Shown here: in pieces, positions 37,457 to 47,045 of the stretch
How the letters are laid out: every line of letters starts with the position of its first letter
How positions within the stretch are numbered: the first letter of the stretch is position 1
Source of the DNA: a bacterium
Lineage (GTDB): Bacteria; Bacteroidota; Ignavibacteria; Ignavibacteriales; Ignavibacteriaceae
Reading direction: 5' to 3'
DNA length: 64,000 bases
NCBI GenBank assembly: GCA_016716565.1
Contig: JADJWC010000003.1
Coordinates: 558,001-622,000, forward strand
Notes under the pieces: generated by a model
What the model was told of the DNA's origin: nothing
The model's database searches: none
What the model saw: only the letters and a program-made list of their open reading frames with translations
Made by a program: the position numbers and the translations under genes

Positions 37457-40357
37457 ATGAGACAAAAAATAGTTTTCTTTGTTTTTTTTCTGGTTATTTC
37501 TTCAAATCTTTTTCCTCAATCACCTGTCGTGCAACAGATATTAAATGCTTCGATACAGGATTCACTGGTGAAATTTGTTCGTGAACTTTCCGGGAATACC
37601 CCAACAATAATTAATGGAACTCCACAAACAATTTTATCAAGACATAAACTTCAACCAGGGAATGCACTTGCAGAAACGTATATTAAGCAAAAGCTGCAAT
37701 CATACGGGATGACAACTACGATACAGTCATTTAGCACTACAGGTAAAAACGTTTTGGGAGTACAGAGCGGAACAGAGTTTCCAAATCAAAAATATATTAT
37801 CTGTGCGCACTATGATGATATGCCTTCCGGGACAACAGCGCCTGGTGCTGACGACAACGCCAGCGGAACTGCTGCAGTAATTGAAGCCGCAAGAATTTTT
37901 TCTCAGTACGATTTTCCCTTTACAATTATCTACGCTTTATGGGATGAAGAAGAGCAGGGATTGATTGGAAGTGAGTATTACGCCACTCAGGCACAGAATG
38001 CAGGAGATTCAATTCTTGGTGTGGTAAATATGGATATGATTGGCTACGATGGTAATGGTGATGGTAATGCTGATGTTCACAATAGCTCCGTAGCAAACAC
38101 TGGCAAAATAAAGGACCAAATGCTTGAAGCAAATATTCTTTATGAAATTAATCTGGATCTCGATGTGGTTCCGGCTGAACCATATAGTGATCATCAATCA
38201 TTTTTAGATCATGGTTACGGTGCAATTCTGCTTATTGAAGATGATAATGATTTTCATCCTAATTATCATACTGTAAATGATCTTATCCAGTATATAAATC
38301 AACCCTATCTTTTCAAGATGGCAAAATTGTCATTTGCAACACTTGCATCATTTGCACTAAACTTAAATATGGATATTATTCATACTCCGATTGCATCAAC
38401 TTCACAATCAACTCCAATAATAACAACAGCATTAATAGAAACCCCATTGCAAATTGGTAGTGGAAATCTAGCGCCAAGAATTTATTACAGAACAAAAATT
38501 AGCGGCGGAACTTTTGGTCCTTTTACGGATGTTACGGGAGTTCCGACTGAAAGCGGTAATTACAATTTTACTATTCCTTCATTATCACTCGGAACAATAG
38601 TTCAATATTATCTGGCCGCACAGGATGCAAACTCAAATATAGTTAAAACTCTTCCTGCCGGAGGAAGTGGGTTCAATCCGCCGGGAAGTACACCTCCGCT
38701 AAATTTCTTCCAGTTCTATGTTGCTTCGCAAGTGGTTGCATTATATGATGAAGCAAATAATATTAATAACTGGACTTCAACTAGCGGATGGAATATCACG
38801 TCAGCTAAATATGTTTCTCCACCGACTTCCTTCACAGATTCACCAAGTGGAAGTTATTCAAACAATGTCACTTCGTCATTGAAATATAATAGCCAGATAG
38901 ATCTTACGGATGTTCTTGGTGCTACACTTGAATTCGATACTCAATGGAATATTGAAACAGATTGGGATTATGGTCAGATCCAAATATCAACTAATAATGG
39001 TTCAACCTGGACAGCACTTCAAGGATTGTACACGAATCCGGGAGTTGGTTCATTTCAGCCAAATGGTCAACCACTTTATGATGGTTCGCAGCTGAGCTGG
39101 GTTCATGAGACAATTGATATTTCAAACTATGTTAATCAGAATATTACCATAAGATTTTATTTCAGATCAGATGGATCGCTGACGTTCGATGGATGGTATG
39201 TTGATAATATTAAAATTACAACATATGAAGCTACGTCTACATTCCAGTTATCAGTAAATGTAAACGATGGTTGGAATATGGTATCAATACCTGGATTACA
39301 TTCAATAGATCAGAATGTGAATACTTGGTGGGCATTCAGAGATCCAGGTGCAAACGTATTTAAGTATGCAGGAGGATATCAACCCATAACGGAAGTAACA
39401 CCAAGCACAGGTTACTGGATGAAACATTTAGGTAATAGAACCTATAATACTGGTGATGAATGGCCGTCAGGCGGAATACAGATAGTTGCTCACGATCCTA
39501 TAGCAGGAGCCAGTGGATGGAACATGTTTGGCGGATATGAGATAGCAGCTACTGCAGCTAATGTAACAACGAATCCTCCGGGGTTGCAGAGCGGACCGAT
39601 ATACAAATACGCTGGCGGATATTCAGTAGCAGCAACACTGGAGCCGGGCTATGGCTACTGGATAAAATTGACAGCAGCAGGACAGATAATAATTCCTGAG
39701 ACATTAGCAAAAGACGGAAAGCCAGTAAAATACTTTGCAGAAGATTGGGGAAAAATAACCCTGACAGATGCAACTGGAGTAAACTACACGTTGTATGCAG
39801 TAAAGGGTGAAGTTGACTTAAGTAAGTATGATTTACCACCGGCACCACCGGCAGGAATGTTTGACATCAGATACGAGAGTGGAAGGATAGCAGAAGATAT
39901 CAACAGTTCGATAAAGACGATAGATATGAGTGGAGTAACATATCCATTGACAGTAAGAGTAGAAGGAATGGATATCAGATTGATGGATGAAAGCGGAAAG
40001 ATGATCAACACAAACCTGAAATCAGGTGAAGATGTAGTGATCAGTGACGCAACATTACAGAAGCTGATGGTAAGCGGCGAGATGTTACCAACAATATATT
40101 CACTTGAACAGAACTATCCTAACCCATTCAACCCAAGCACGGTGATAGAGTTCTCATTGCCAGAAGATGTGACAAATGTGAAGTTATCTATTTACAACGC
40201 ATTGGGAGAAAAGATAGCAGAACTGGTTAACACAACACTTCAGGCTGGAAAATATCAGTATCAGTGGAATGCAGGAAGTGTAGCAACCGGAATGTATATC
40301 TATGAATTGAGAACAGATAATTTCGTATCAGTTAAAAAGATGTTGCTAATGAAATAA
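37457..40357 (+). CDS. M28-family aminopeptidase, T9SS cargo
   Basis: 966 residues with a signal peptide. Residues about 85-300 are an M28 metallopeptidase: His118 in AHYDD, Asp132/133 in GADDNASG, catalytic and metal Glu in WDEEEQGLIGS, Asp in NMDMIGYD, and His in FHPNYHT. It would trim N-terminal residues from peptides outside the cell. A beta-domain (about 310-420, QYYLAAQDANS) and the MAM-like domain shared with the M14 peptidase (WDYGQIQISTNNGSTW) follow. The cassette (class II) starts at about 595; the T9SS tag (NYPNPFNPS) ends it. It lies 60 bases downstream of the previous gene, with a hairpin between, so it is probably its own unit. Confidence 0.88.
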   Translation: MRQKIVFFVFFLVISSNLFPQSPVVQQILNASIQDSLVKFVRELSGNTPTIINGTPQTILSRHKLQPGNALAETYIKQKLQSYGMTTTIQSFSTTGKNVLGVQSGTEFPNQKYIICAHYDDMPSGTTAPGADDNASGTAAVIEAARIFSQYDFPFTIIYALWDEEEQGLIGSEYYATQAQNAGDSILGVVNMDMIGYDGNGDGNADVHNSSVANTGKIKDQMLEANILYEINLDLDVVPAEPYSDHQSFLDHGYGAILLIEDDNDFHPNYHTVNDLIQYINQPYLFKMAKLSFATLASFALNLNMDIIHTPIASTSQSTPIITTALIETPLQIGSGNLAPRIYYRTKISGGTFGPFTDVTGVPTESGNYNFTIPSLSLGTIVQYYLAAQDANSNIVKTLPAGGSGFNPPGSTPPLNFFQFYVASQVVALYDEANNINNWTSTSGWNITSAKYVSPPTSFTDSPSGSYSNNVTSSLKYNSQIDLTDVLGATLEFDTQWNIETDWDYGQIQISTNNGSTWTALQGLYTNPGVGSFQPNGQPLYDGSQLSWVHETIDISNYVNQNITIRFYFRSDGSLTFDGWYVDNIKITTYEATSTFQLSVNVNDGWNMVSIPGLHSIDQNVNTWWAFRDPGANVFKYAGGYQPITEVTPSTGYWMKHLGNRTYNTGDEWPSGGIQIVAHDPIAGASGWNMFGGYEIAATAANVTTNPPGLQSGPIYKYAGGYSVAATLEPGYGYWIKLTAAGQIIIPETLAKDGKPVKYFAEDWGKITLTDATGVNYTLYAVKGEVDLSKYDLPPAPPAGMFDIRYESGRIAEDINSSIKTIDMSGVTYPLTVRVEGMDIRLMDESGKMINTNLKSGEDVVISDATLQKLMVSGEMLPTIYSLEQNYPNPFNPSTVIEFSLPEDVTNVKLSIYNALGEKIAELVNTTLQAGKYQYQWNAGSVATGMYIYELRTDNFVSVKKMLLMK
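39239..40357 (+). repeat. Constant C-terminal cassette, copy N (class II)
   Basis: Class II throughout (VNTWWAFRDPGANV, SSIKTIDM). It is the most diverged of the seven closely similar copies in its first 250 bases (EVTPSTGYW, KHLGNRTYN). Confidence 0.8.
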
Positions 40358-40377
40358 ATCCAAATAAAGCTTTCAAC

Positions 40378-40410
40378 AACCCCTGCAAGTTTAATAAGCG
40401 GGGGTTTTTT
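40378..40410 (+). terminator. Rho-independent terminator after the M28 gene
   Basis: AACCCCTGC pairs with GCGGGGGTT (one G-T wobble) across an 11-base loop, then a run of T. It lies 20 bases after the stop. Confidence 0.8.
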
Positions 40411-40518
40411 ATTATTAAATTAAGAGCGATTTATTTCCTCAGTAAAATTCTTTATGTTTTAAAAGTAAAATAAATCACAGCTTAAAAATCTGATTATCAT
40501 AAATATTGGAGCCTCATA

Positions 40519-43101
40519 ATGCAAAAAATTGTTGTATTGTTTTTGTTGTTGTTTTCTTTTTCAAATGTCGTTGTGCAGGCACAAATCAATAAATTTTCTA
40601 AGGCACTTGAATTAAAATTGAGTGAATCGTCTTCGAGTGAAGAAATTCTAATCTGGGTTTATTTCAATGATAAGGGACCAGAAAATAATTTTTATTTCAA
40701 CAATCCGGCACTAGTTGTAAGTCAAAAATCATTAAACAGAAGGACAAAAGTTTTCGGCAATTCTAATCTACTAACAATTAGGGATCTTCCTGTAAATCAG
40801 AATTATATCTCTCAAGTTAGATCAAATGGCTTCAAAGTCAGGTGGACTTCAAAATGGTTAAATGCAGTTAGCGGTAAAGCAAACAAGTATCAATTGGAAG
40901 AGATTGCATCATTACCTTTCATTAAAAAAATGGACATAGTTTATAGTTTAAAAAGTGGAAACAAACCAGAGCAGGATTTTGATAACTCCCCTGAAATTCA
41001 AACGAAATTAATACAACCGGAAGGAATACATAGCTACGATTATGGAAACTCATATTCACAACTTCAACAAATAAATGTTCCAGCGGTTCACGATTCTGGG
41101 TATACAGGACAAGGAGTAACTATTTGTGTAATGGATGCTGGATTTAATCGTCTGAGTCACGATGCATTTTTATCAATGAATATAATTGCAGCCTGGGATT
41201 TTGTTAATAACGATCCGAATGTCGGTGACCAGAATGATATGGGAGAAGGTTCACATGGAACAATGACACTTTCGAATATTGGAGGATTTGCACCAGGACA
41301 ATTAATAGGACCCGCTTTCAATGCAGATTATATTTTAGCTAAAACAGAAAATACTGAGAGCGAAACTCCTATAGAAGAAGATCACTGGATTGCAGCAATG
41401 GAATGGGCTGACAGCATTGGAGTAGATGTTACTTCAACCTCTCTGGGATATATTGGTTTTGATCCTCCGTATACAAGTTATACCTGGATGGATATGGATG
41501 GAAATACAACCGTCATTACTAATGGTGCCGATTATGCTGCATATATAGGGATTGTTGTGGTTAACTCTGCGGGAAACGAAGGATATAATTCTTCTCATAA
41601 TACACTTGGCGCACCAGCCGATGGTGATAGCGTGATAACTGCCGGGGCAGTAACTTCTACAGGAAGCAGATCATCGTTCAGCAGTGTTGGACCAACGGTA
41701 GATGGAAGAATCAAACCTGATATAATGGCTCGTGGATCAAGTAATGTAGTTGCTTCTCCTTATGGTGATCATTCCTATACAACAGCAAGTGGAACTTCTT
41801 TCAGTTGTCCGTTATCAGCCGGTGTTGCTGCGTTAATATTATGTGCTAATCCTAATCTGACTCCTATGCAGGTCAGGGAAGCTATGAGAAATACTGCCTC
41901 TAAGAGTAGCAATCCTGATAATCTTTATGGATGGGGAATCCTGAATGCTTTGAATGCAATAAATTATTTTCCACCTCCTCCGGCAACTTTTCAAGGTTCA
42001 GTTGAAATTGAGAATGGTTGGAATATGGTTTCAATTCCAGGATTGTATCCAACCGATCAGAACGTAAATACCTGGTGGGCGTTCAGAGATCCGGGTGCAA
42101 ACGTATTCAGATATGCAGGCGGATATCAATCAGTAACAGATGCAGTACCTGGAATTGGATATTGGATGAAACACGCAGGTGCCAGAACCTATAATACAGG
42201 AGATGAATGGCCGGCAGGCGGAATACAGATAGTAGCACACGATCCGATAGCAGGAGCCAGCGGATGGAATCTGTTCGGTGGTTATGAAATAGCAGCAACA
42301 GCAGGTATTGTAACTACAAATCCTCCGGGATTACAGAGTGGACCGATCTATGCATACTCAGGCGGATACCAGGTAGCTACAACACTCAATCCTGGTTATG
42401 GTTACTGGATAAAGCTGACAGGTGCAGGACAAATTATCATACCAGAGACAATGGCAAAAGGATCAGTGACAGAATATTTTCCTGAAAATTGGGGAAGAAT
42501 AAAAATCTCTGACGCAACAGGTACAAACTACACACTATATTCTGTTAAAGGTAAGGTTGATCTGAGCCAATATGATTTACCACCGGCACCACCGGCAGGA
42601 ATGTTTGACATCAGATACGAAAGCGGAAGGATAGCAGAAGATATCAACAGTTCGATAAAGGCGATAGATATGAGCGGAGTAGTATATCCATTAACAGTAA
42701 GAGTAGAAGGAATGGATATCAGGCTGATGGATGAAAGCGGAAAGATGTTGAACACAAACCTGAAGTCAGGTGAGGATGTAGTGATCAGTAACGCAACAAT
42801 ACAGAAACTGATGGTAAGCGGAGAGATGTTACCAACTGTCTACTCATTGGAGCAGAACTATCCGAACCCATTCAACCCAAGCACAGTGATAGAGTTCTCA
42901 TTGCCGGAAGATGTGGCAAATGTGAAGCTCTCTGTTTACAATGCATTGGGAGAAAAGGTAGCAGAACTGGTTAACACATCATTGACAGCTGGAAGATATC
43001 AATACCAGTGGAATGCAAAGGATGTCGCAACCGGAATGTATATTTACAAATTGAGAACTGATAAGTTTTTATCAGTTAAAAAGATGTTGCTGTTGAAGTA
43101 A
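40519..43101 (+). CDS. S8 subtilisin-like protease, T9SS cargo
   Basis: 860 residues; ATG with TTGGAG 9 bases upstream; signal peptide. An inhibitor-like propeptide (residues about 25-155, with SQKSLNRR) is followed by an S8 domain at 180-490: Asp206 (VMDAGF), His246 (GSHGTM), the oxyanion Asn in VVNSAGNEG, and Ser427 (SGTSFSCPLSAG). The triad is complete. The cassette follows directly from about 490 with only a short Pro-rich link, so this is the simplest head-plus-tail architecture in the island. The T9SS tag ends the protein. Likely processes other surface proteins or degrades external protein. Confidence 0.88.
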   Translation: MQKIVVLFLLLFSFSNVVVQAQINKFSKALELKLSESSSSEEILIWVYFNDKGPENNFYFNNPALVVSQKSLNRRTKVFGNSNLLTIRDLPVNQNYISQVRSNGFKVRWTSKWLNAVSGKANKYQLEEIASLPFIKKMDIVYSLKSGNKPEQDFDNSPEIQTKLIQPEGIHSYDYGNSYSQLQQINVPAVHDSGYTGQGVTICVMDAGFNRLSHDAFLSMNIIAAWDFVNNDPNVGDQNDMGEGSHGTMTLSNIGGFAPGQLIGPAFNADYILAKTENTESETPIEEDHWIAAMEWADSIGVDVTSTSLGYIGFDPPYTSYTWMDMDGNTTVITNGADYAAYIGIVVVNSAGNEGYNSSHNTLGAPADGDSVITAGAVTSTGSRSSFSSVGPTVDGRIKPDIMARGSSNVVASPYGDHSYTTASGTSFSCPLSAGVAALILCANPNLTPMQVREAMRNTASKSSNPDNLYGWGILNALNAINYFPPPPATFQGSVEIENGWNMVSIPGLYPTDQNVNTWWAFRDPGANVFRYAGGYQSVTDAVPGIGYWMKHAGARTYNTGDEWPAGGIQIVAHDPIAGASGWNLFGGYEIAATAGIVTTNPPGLQSGPIYAYSGGYQVATTLNPGYGYWIKLTGAGQIIIPETMAKGSVTEYFPENWGRIKISDATGTNYTLYSVKGKVDLSQYDLPPAPPAGMFDIRYESGRIAEDINSSIKAIDMSGVVYPLTVRVEGMDIRLMDESGKMLNTNLKSGEDVVISNATIQKLMVSGEMLPTVYSLEQNYPNPFNPSTVIEFSLPEDVANVKLSVYNALGEKVAELVNTSLTAGRYQYQWNAKDVATGMYIYKLRTDKFLSVKKMLLLK
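41986..43101 (+). repeat. Constant C-terminal cassette, copy O (class II with class I patch)
   Basis: Class II at the head (VNTWWAFRDPGANV), SSIKAIDM in the third domain, but GVVYPL as in class I immediately before TVRVEG. The second repeat ends FKY-like as IYAYSGGYQVATTLNPGYG. Confidence 0.8.
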
Positions 43102-43125
43102 GTAAAAATATTTTTCACATTATTA

Positions 43126-43160
43126 AATCCCCTGTCAAATAAAATACAGCTAGGGTTTTA
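43126..43160 (+). terminator. Possible weak hairpin after the S8 gene
   Basis: AAATCCCCTGT and ACAGCTAGGGTTTT can pair imperfectly; a T-rich stretch follows. Confidence 0.35.
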
Positions 43161-43468
43161 TTTACAAACTACAAATCGATTTGTATCTGGTAAAAAATAA
43201 TTCTAAGCAATTCTCTTCTCAAATTGCTGATTATTCATTTTATTTATTTAATTTTCATATGGGGAATACTTCAGATTAATCCATTTAGTTGAAAACTTTT
43301 GTCTGGAGGTAAAATGAGCTGTTTTACAGATCGATTGATTTAAATCGATTAAACTGCCTTTCCCAAAACTTCTTATGACAATTTATTAATCTAATTAACT
43401 ATTTAACAAACTTTTTGAAAGTTATAGAAATGAGTCTGACCAAACAATTTAGATCTGATTCAGTTCGA
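43161..43468 (+). other. Intergenic leader with a 9-codon mini-ORF
   Basis: AT-rich. CTGGAGG at 43303-43309 is followed by ATG at 43314 and a 9-codon ORF ending at 43343 (MSCFTDRLI). Its end overlaps the inverted repeat ATCGATT / AATCGAT (43330-43349). The arrangement resembles that before the gene at 6920. The real gene has no such ribosome binding site near its start. Confidence 0.3.
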
Positions 43469-45973
43469 ATGAAAAGTAAATTGAATCTGATATTGGGTTT
43501 GTTCTTTTTGTTCTGTTTTTGCTTATTCAGTACATCAGTTTTTTCACAAACTGATAATAGCGAGCGAGCTCAATCCATTAAAGAAGGATTGCGTGAACAA
43601 TATACGGATAACGATTATCAATTATTTTTAGCAAACGAGAAGAGTGAAAAAAAATCAGATGATATTCAGATAATTTATTCTCCGGCTGCTGCTGATGCAT
43701 TAGTGAACAATAATAATGGTTTGACCAGTACCGGAAATTTTACTCAAAGTGAAACTTCCATTGTGGCATTTGGCAGTAATGTTCTTATTGGTTTCAATGA
43801 TTCCGGTTCAAATTCAGGTGGTGCAAGTAAATTTACTGGTTTTTCTTACTCGACAGATGGAGGAGTTTCATTTGTTGATGGCGGTACATTACCTAACAAT
43901 TCTGGTGGAGATGCTGGTGATCCCGTACTGGCAAGAAATGAAACTACAGGTAGAATTTATTTCTCAACACTTGGTTACAATGTTTCAACAATCCAGATAT
44001 TCCGTTCAGATGACGGCGGCTTAACGTGGGCAGCACCAATAAATGGTACACCTGGTGGTTCTTCAGAAGATAAGCAATGGATTGCAGTGGATAATTTTGC
44101 AGGTCCCGGAAATGGAAATGTTTATCTGATTTCCAGACGTTTCGGTGGTACACCTGGTATTTATTTGTTCAGATCAACAGATAATGGAAATACATTTGTT
44201 CCATCGGGCGGTGTAAATATCTTTTCCGGAGGTCAAGGTGCATTTGTTGCAGTCGGGCCGGATCATACCGTTTATGCTTTTTATTATAATGGCACAAATT
44301 CAATTCAGGTAAGAAAATCTTCTGATTATGGCGCAACTTTCAGTGCAGCAGTCACGGTAGTCAGCGGATTAGTTGGTGGTGTAAATGGTGATCTTGGTCT
44401 TGTTGGAATCAGACAGGGAACAAGCACTGCTTCCTCATTTCGTAGTAATGAATTTCCACACGCAGCAATAAATCCGGTTAGCGGCGATATTTATGTTACC
44501 TTCGCTAATGACGGCACTGGTAGTGATAAAGCTGATGTTTTTATGGTTTCATCTACCAATGGTGGAACGTCCTGGTCTTCAGCAGTTAAAGTAAACGATG
44601 ATGCAACAACAACCGATCAATGGATGCCAACGATAGCTGTTAATCCCGGTGGAAGTAAACTTGGTATTTTTTACTACAGCCGTCAGGAAGATACAGCGAA
44701 TAATCTTTTTAAATATTATGGCCGATTGGCTGATATTTCCGGTTCTACTGTAACATTTGAACCTGGATTTGCAATCAGTGATGTAGGTTCTTTACCTGAG
44801 TTCGGCCGTGACAATGTAATTAACTCTGTTTATATGGGCGATTATAATCATGCCTTTGCAACGTCATCAGATTTTCACGTTATTTGGTCAGACAATAGAG
44901 ATGATCTTCCGGGAGGTGCACCTCGAAAAGATCCAAACGTTTACTATGATAAAATTCCTATTGGTCCTCCCTGTCCGATTACTGCATCATCTAATCCAAG
45001 TCCTGCAAATGGAGCAACAGAACTTTCATTAACTGGAAATTCTCTCTCTTGGACGAATGGATCTGGAGCGATGCAAATTGAAATATGGTTTGGCCCTCAG
45101 GGAAGTATGGCTATGGTTTATGATGGTGCACTAATTAATTCATATTCATTAGCCACGTTTGAACCATTAACATACGGTACCACTTACCAATGGAGAATTG
45201 TTGGAAAGAATGGAACTTGTAGTGTAAGTGGACCTACATGGTCTTTTACAACTATGGATGATCCGAGTATCGTTATAGATAATGTTTTCTGTGACGCCTT
45301 CGAAAGTGGACTTGGAGGTTGGACTATTACGAATGATGGTGGTAGTTCAAGTTGTGTATGGCAAATCAGGATAGCACCTTTCCCGAATACTTATACATTA
45401 CCAATAACTTCGACTGGTGGAATTATTGCTGCGGATGTTGATGAATGTGGCAGCGGATCAACTCTGCTATCCACAGCTACCATTAATCAATCATTTGATT
45501 TGACATTATACACCGAAATGGTATGGATTGAGTTTGATAATGATTGGAACATTTATGATACACAGGATGAAGCACACGTTGAGGTGAGTACTAACGGAGG
45601 TTCAACCTGGGTCGGGGTTTGGGATCAGATAGGTGCTGATATTCGTAATACTCATGAAGTAATCGATATTACCAGTATAGCTGCCGGCCAATCAAATGTA
45701 AAATTCAGATTGAGGTCTGTTCAACCCGGATGGGACTGGTGGTGGGTATTAGATAACTTCTGTGTCTATGGAATGTATTTACAGCAGTCTACATTCCAGT
45801 TATCAGTAAATGTTAGCAATGGCTGGAATATGGTATCGATACCTGGATTGCATCCAGTAGATCAGAATGTAGGTACGTGGTGGGCATATAGAGTAGCAGG
45901 CTCACAGGTATTCAAGTATCAAGGTGGATACACTCAAGTAGCAACAGCAATCCCGGGAGAGGATACTGGATGA
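43469..45973 (+). CDS. Sialidase-like (BNR) propeller protein, T9SS cargo, N-terminal fragment (frameshifted)
   Basis: I chose ATG 43469 because it directly precedes the signal peptide (KSKLNLILGLFFLFCF); the frame also opens earlier at TTG 43415 and ATG 43430. Residues 45-480 form a propeller with Asp-box motifs (YSTDGGVSF, RSDDGGLTW, RSTDNGNTF, KSSDYGATF, SSTNGGTSW). A Fn3 follows (about 500-590), then a MAM-like domain (about 605-770, FDNDWNIYDTQDEAHVEVS) that is very close to the one in the metallopeptidase at 56590. The cassette starts at 45791 but the frame breaks at 45961: GAGAGGATAC here versus GAGAGGGATAC in the gene at 33668. One lost G gives an early TGA. The rest of the protein is in the next entry. 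Confidence 0.8.
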   Translation: MKSKLNLILGLFFLFCFCLFSTSVFSQTDNSERAQSIKEGLREQYTDNDYQLFLANEKSEKKSDDIQIIYSPAAADALVNNNNGLTSTGNFTQSETSIVAFGSNVLIGFNDSGSNSGGASKFTGFSYSTDGGVSFVDGGTLPNNSGGDAGDPVLARNETTGRIYFSTLGYNVSTIQIFRSDDGGLTWAAPINGTPGGSSEDKQWIAVDNFAGPGNGNVYLISRRFGGTPGIYLFRSTDNGNTFVPSGGVNIFSGGQGAFVAVGPDHTVYAFYYNGTNSIQVRKSSDYGATFSAAVTVVSGLVGGVNGDLGLVGIRQGTSTASSFRSNEFPHAAINPVSGDIYVTFANDGTGSDKADVFMVSSTNGGTSWSSAVKVNDDATTTDQWMPTIAVNPGGSKLGIFYYSRQEDTANNLFKYYGRLADISGSTVTFEPGFAISDVGSLPEFGRDNVINSVYMGDYNHAFATSSDFHVIWSDNRDDLPGGAPRKDPNVYYDKIPIGPPCPITASSNPSPANGATELSLTGNSLSWTNGSGAMQIEIWFGPQGSMAMVYDGALINSYSLATFEPLTYGTTYQWRIVGKNGTCSVSGPTWSFTTMDDPSIVIDNVFCDAFESGLGGWTITNDGGSSSCVWQIRIAPFPNTYTLPITSTGGIIAADVDECGSGSTLLSTATINQSFDLTLYTEMVWIEFDNDWNIYDTQDEAHVEVSTNGGSTWVGVWDQIGADIRNTHEVIDITSIAAGQSNVKFRLRSVQPGWDWWWVLDNFCVYGMYLQQSTFQLSVNVSNGWNMVSIPGLHPVDQNVGTWWAYRVAGSQVFKYQGGYTQVATAIPGEDTG

Positions 45974-46908
45974 AACAAGATGGAGCGAGACTGTATAACA
46001 CAGGAGACGAATGGCCATCAGGAGGAATACAGATAGTACCACACGCACCACTAGCAGGAAATTCAGGCTGGAATATGATAGGTGGATATGAGCTAAGTGT
46101 AACAGCAGCCAACGTAACCACAGTTCCAGGTGGATTGCAGAGTGGACCAATCTTCAAGTATTCAGGCGGATACACCGCAGCTACGACAATAGATCCTGGA
46201 TTTGGCTACTGGATAAAGTTGACAGGCGCGGGACAGATAATCATACCGGAGACTATGGCAAAGGAAAGCAGGCCAGTAGAATACTTTGCTGAGGACTGGG
46301 GAAGAATAATACTGACAGATGCAGAAGGAGTAAGCTACACATTGTATGCAGTAAAGGGAGAAGTAGACCTAAGTCAGTATGAATTACCACCGGCACCACC
46401 GGCAGGAATGTATGATTTCAGGTTCACGAGTGGAAGGATAGCAGAAGACATAAACAGTGCAGTGCAGACGATAGAGATGAGCGGGGTAGTATATCCATTG
46501 ACAGTAAAGGTGGAGGGAATGGATATCAGGCTGATGGATGAAAGTGGAAAGATGTTGAACACAAATCTGAAATCAGGTGAAGATGTAGTGATCAGTGATG
46601 CAACAATACAGAAGCTGAAGGTAAGCGGAGAGTTGCTGCCGACAGTATATTCATTAGAGCAGAACTATCCGAATCCATTCAACCCAAGCACAGTGATAGA
46701 GTTCTCATTGCCGGAAGATGTGGCAAGTGTAAAACTCTCGATCTACAACGCATTGGGCGAAAAGGTAGCAGAGTTGGTTAACACATCACTGCAGGCAGGA
46801 AGATATCAATACCAGTGGAATGCAGGAAGTGTCGCAACCGGAATGTATATCTATGAATTGAGAACAGAAAATTTTGTGTCAGTTAAAAAAATGCTTCTTG
46901 TTAAATAG
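45791..46908 (+). repeat. Constant C-terminal cassette, copy P (mosaic of copies M and A, frameshifted)
   Basis: The first 330 bases match copy M apart from a few substitutions and the missing G. 46131-46270 matches copy A (SGPIFKYSGGYTAATT). 46721-46840 matches copy M again. Confidence 0.85.
45970..46908 (+). CDS. C-terminal fragment of the frameshifted sialidase-like protein (cassette plus T9SS tag)
   Basis: 312 codons opening at an ATG that overlaps the previous stop. It encodes the rest of the cassette: KQDGARLYNTGDEWPSGG, the second WN...GYW repeat, the LPPAPPAGMYDFRF domain and the T9SS tag. It has no signal peptide and no independent role, so it is the severed tail of the preceding gene. 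If the frameshift is real, the propeller would be exported without a T9SS tag. Confidence 0.75.
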   Translation: MKQDGARLYNTGDEWPSGGIQIVPHAPLAGNSGWNMIGGYELSVTAANVTTVPGGLQSGPIFKYSGGYTAATTIDPGFGYWIKLTGAGQIIIPETMAKESRPVEYFAEDWGRIILTDAEGVSYTLYAVKGEVDLSQYELPPAPPAGMYDFRFTSGRIAEDINSAVQTIEMSGVVYPLTVKVEGMDIRLMDESGKMLNTNLKSGEDVVISDATIQKLKVSGELLPTVYSLEQNYPNPFNPSTVIEFSLPEDVASVKLSIYNALGEKVAELVNTSLQAGRYQYQWNAGSVATGMYIYELRTENFVSVKKMLLVK

Positions 46909-46930
46909 GCTGATTCGATAATTAGTAAAC

Positions 46931-46957
46931 AACCCCTCTAAATAATGAGGGGTTTTT
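46931..46957 (+). terminator. Rho-independent terminator
   Basis: Perfect 8-bp stem AACCCCTC / GAGGGGTT with an 8-base loop, followed by TTTTT. Confidence 0.85.
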
Positions 46958-47045
46958 ACTTTTAAATGTATTTGATAAAGGAAATGATTAATTTTGATTA
47001 ATTACAAATCATTACTTCAAGTTAAGCAACGTTAGGGGTTTAAAA

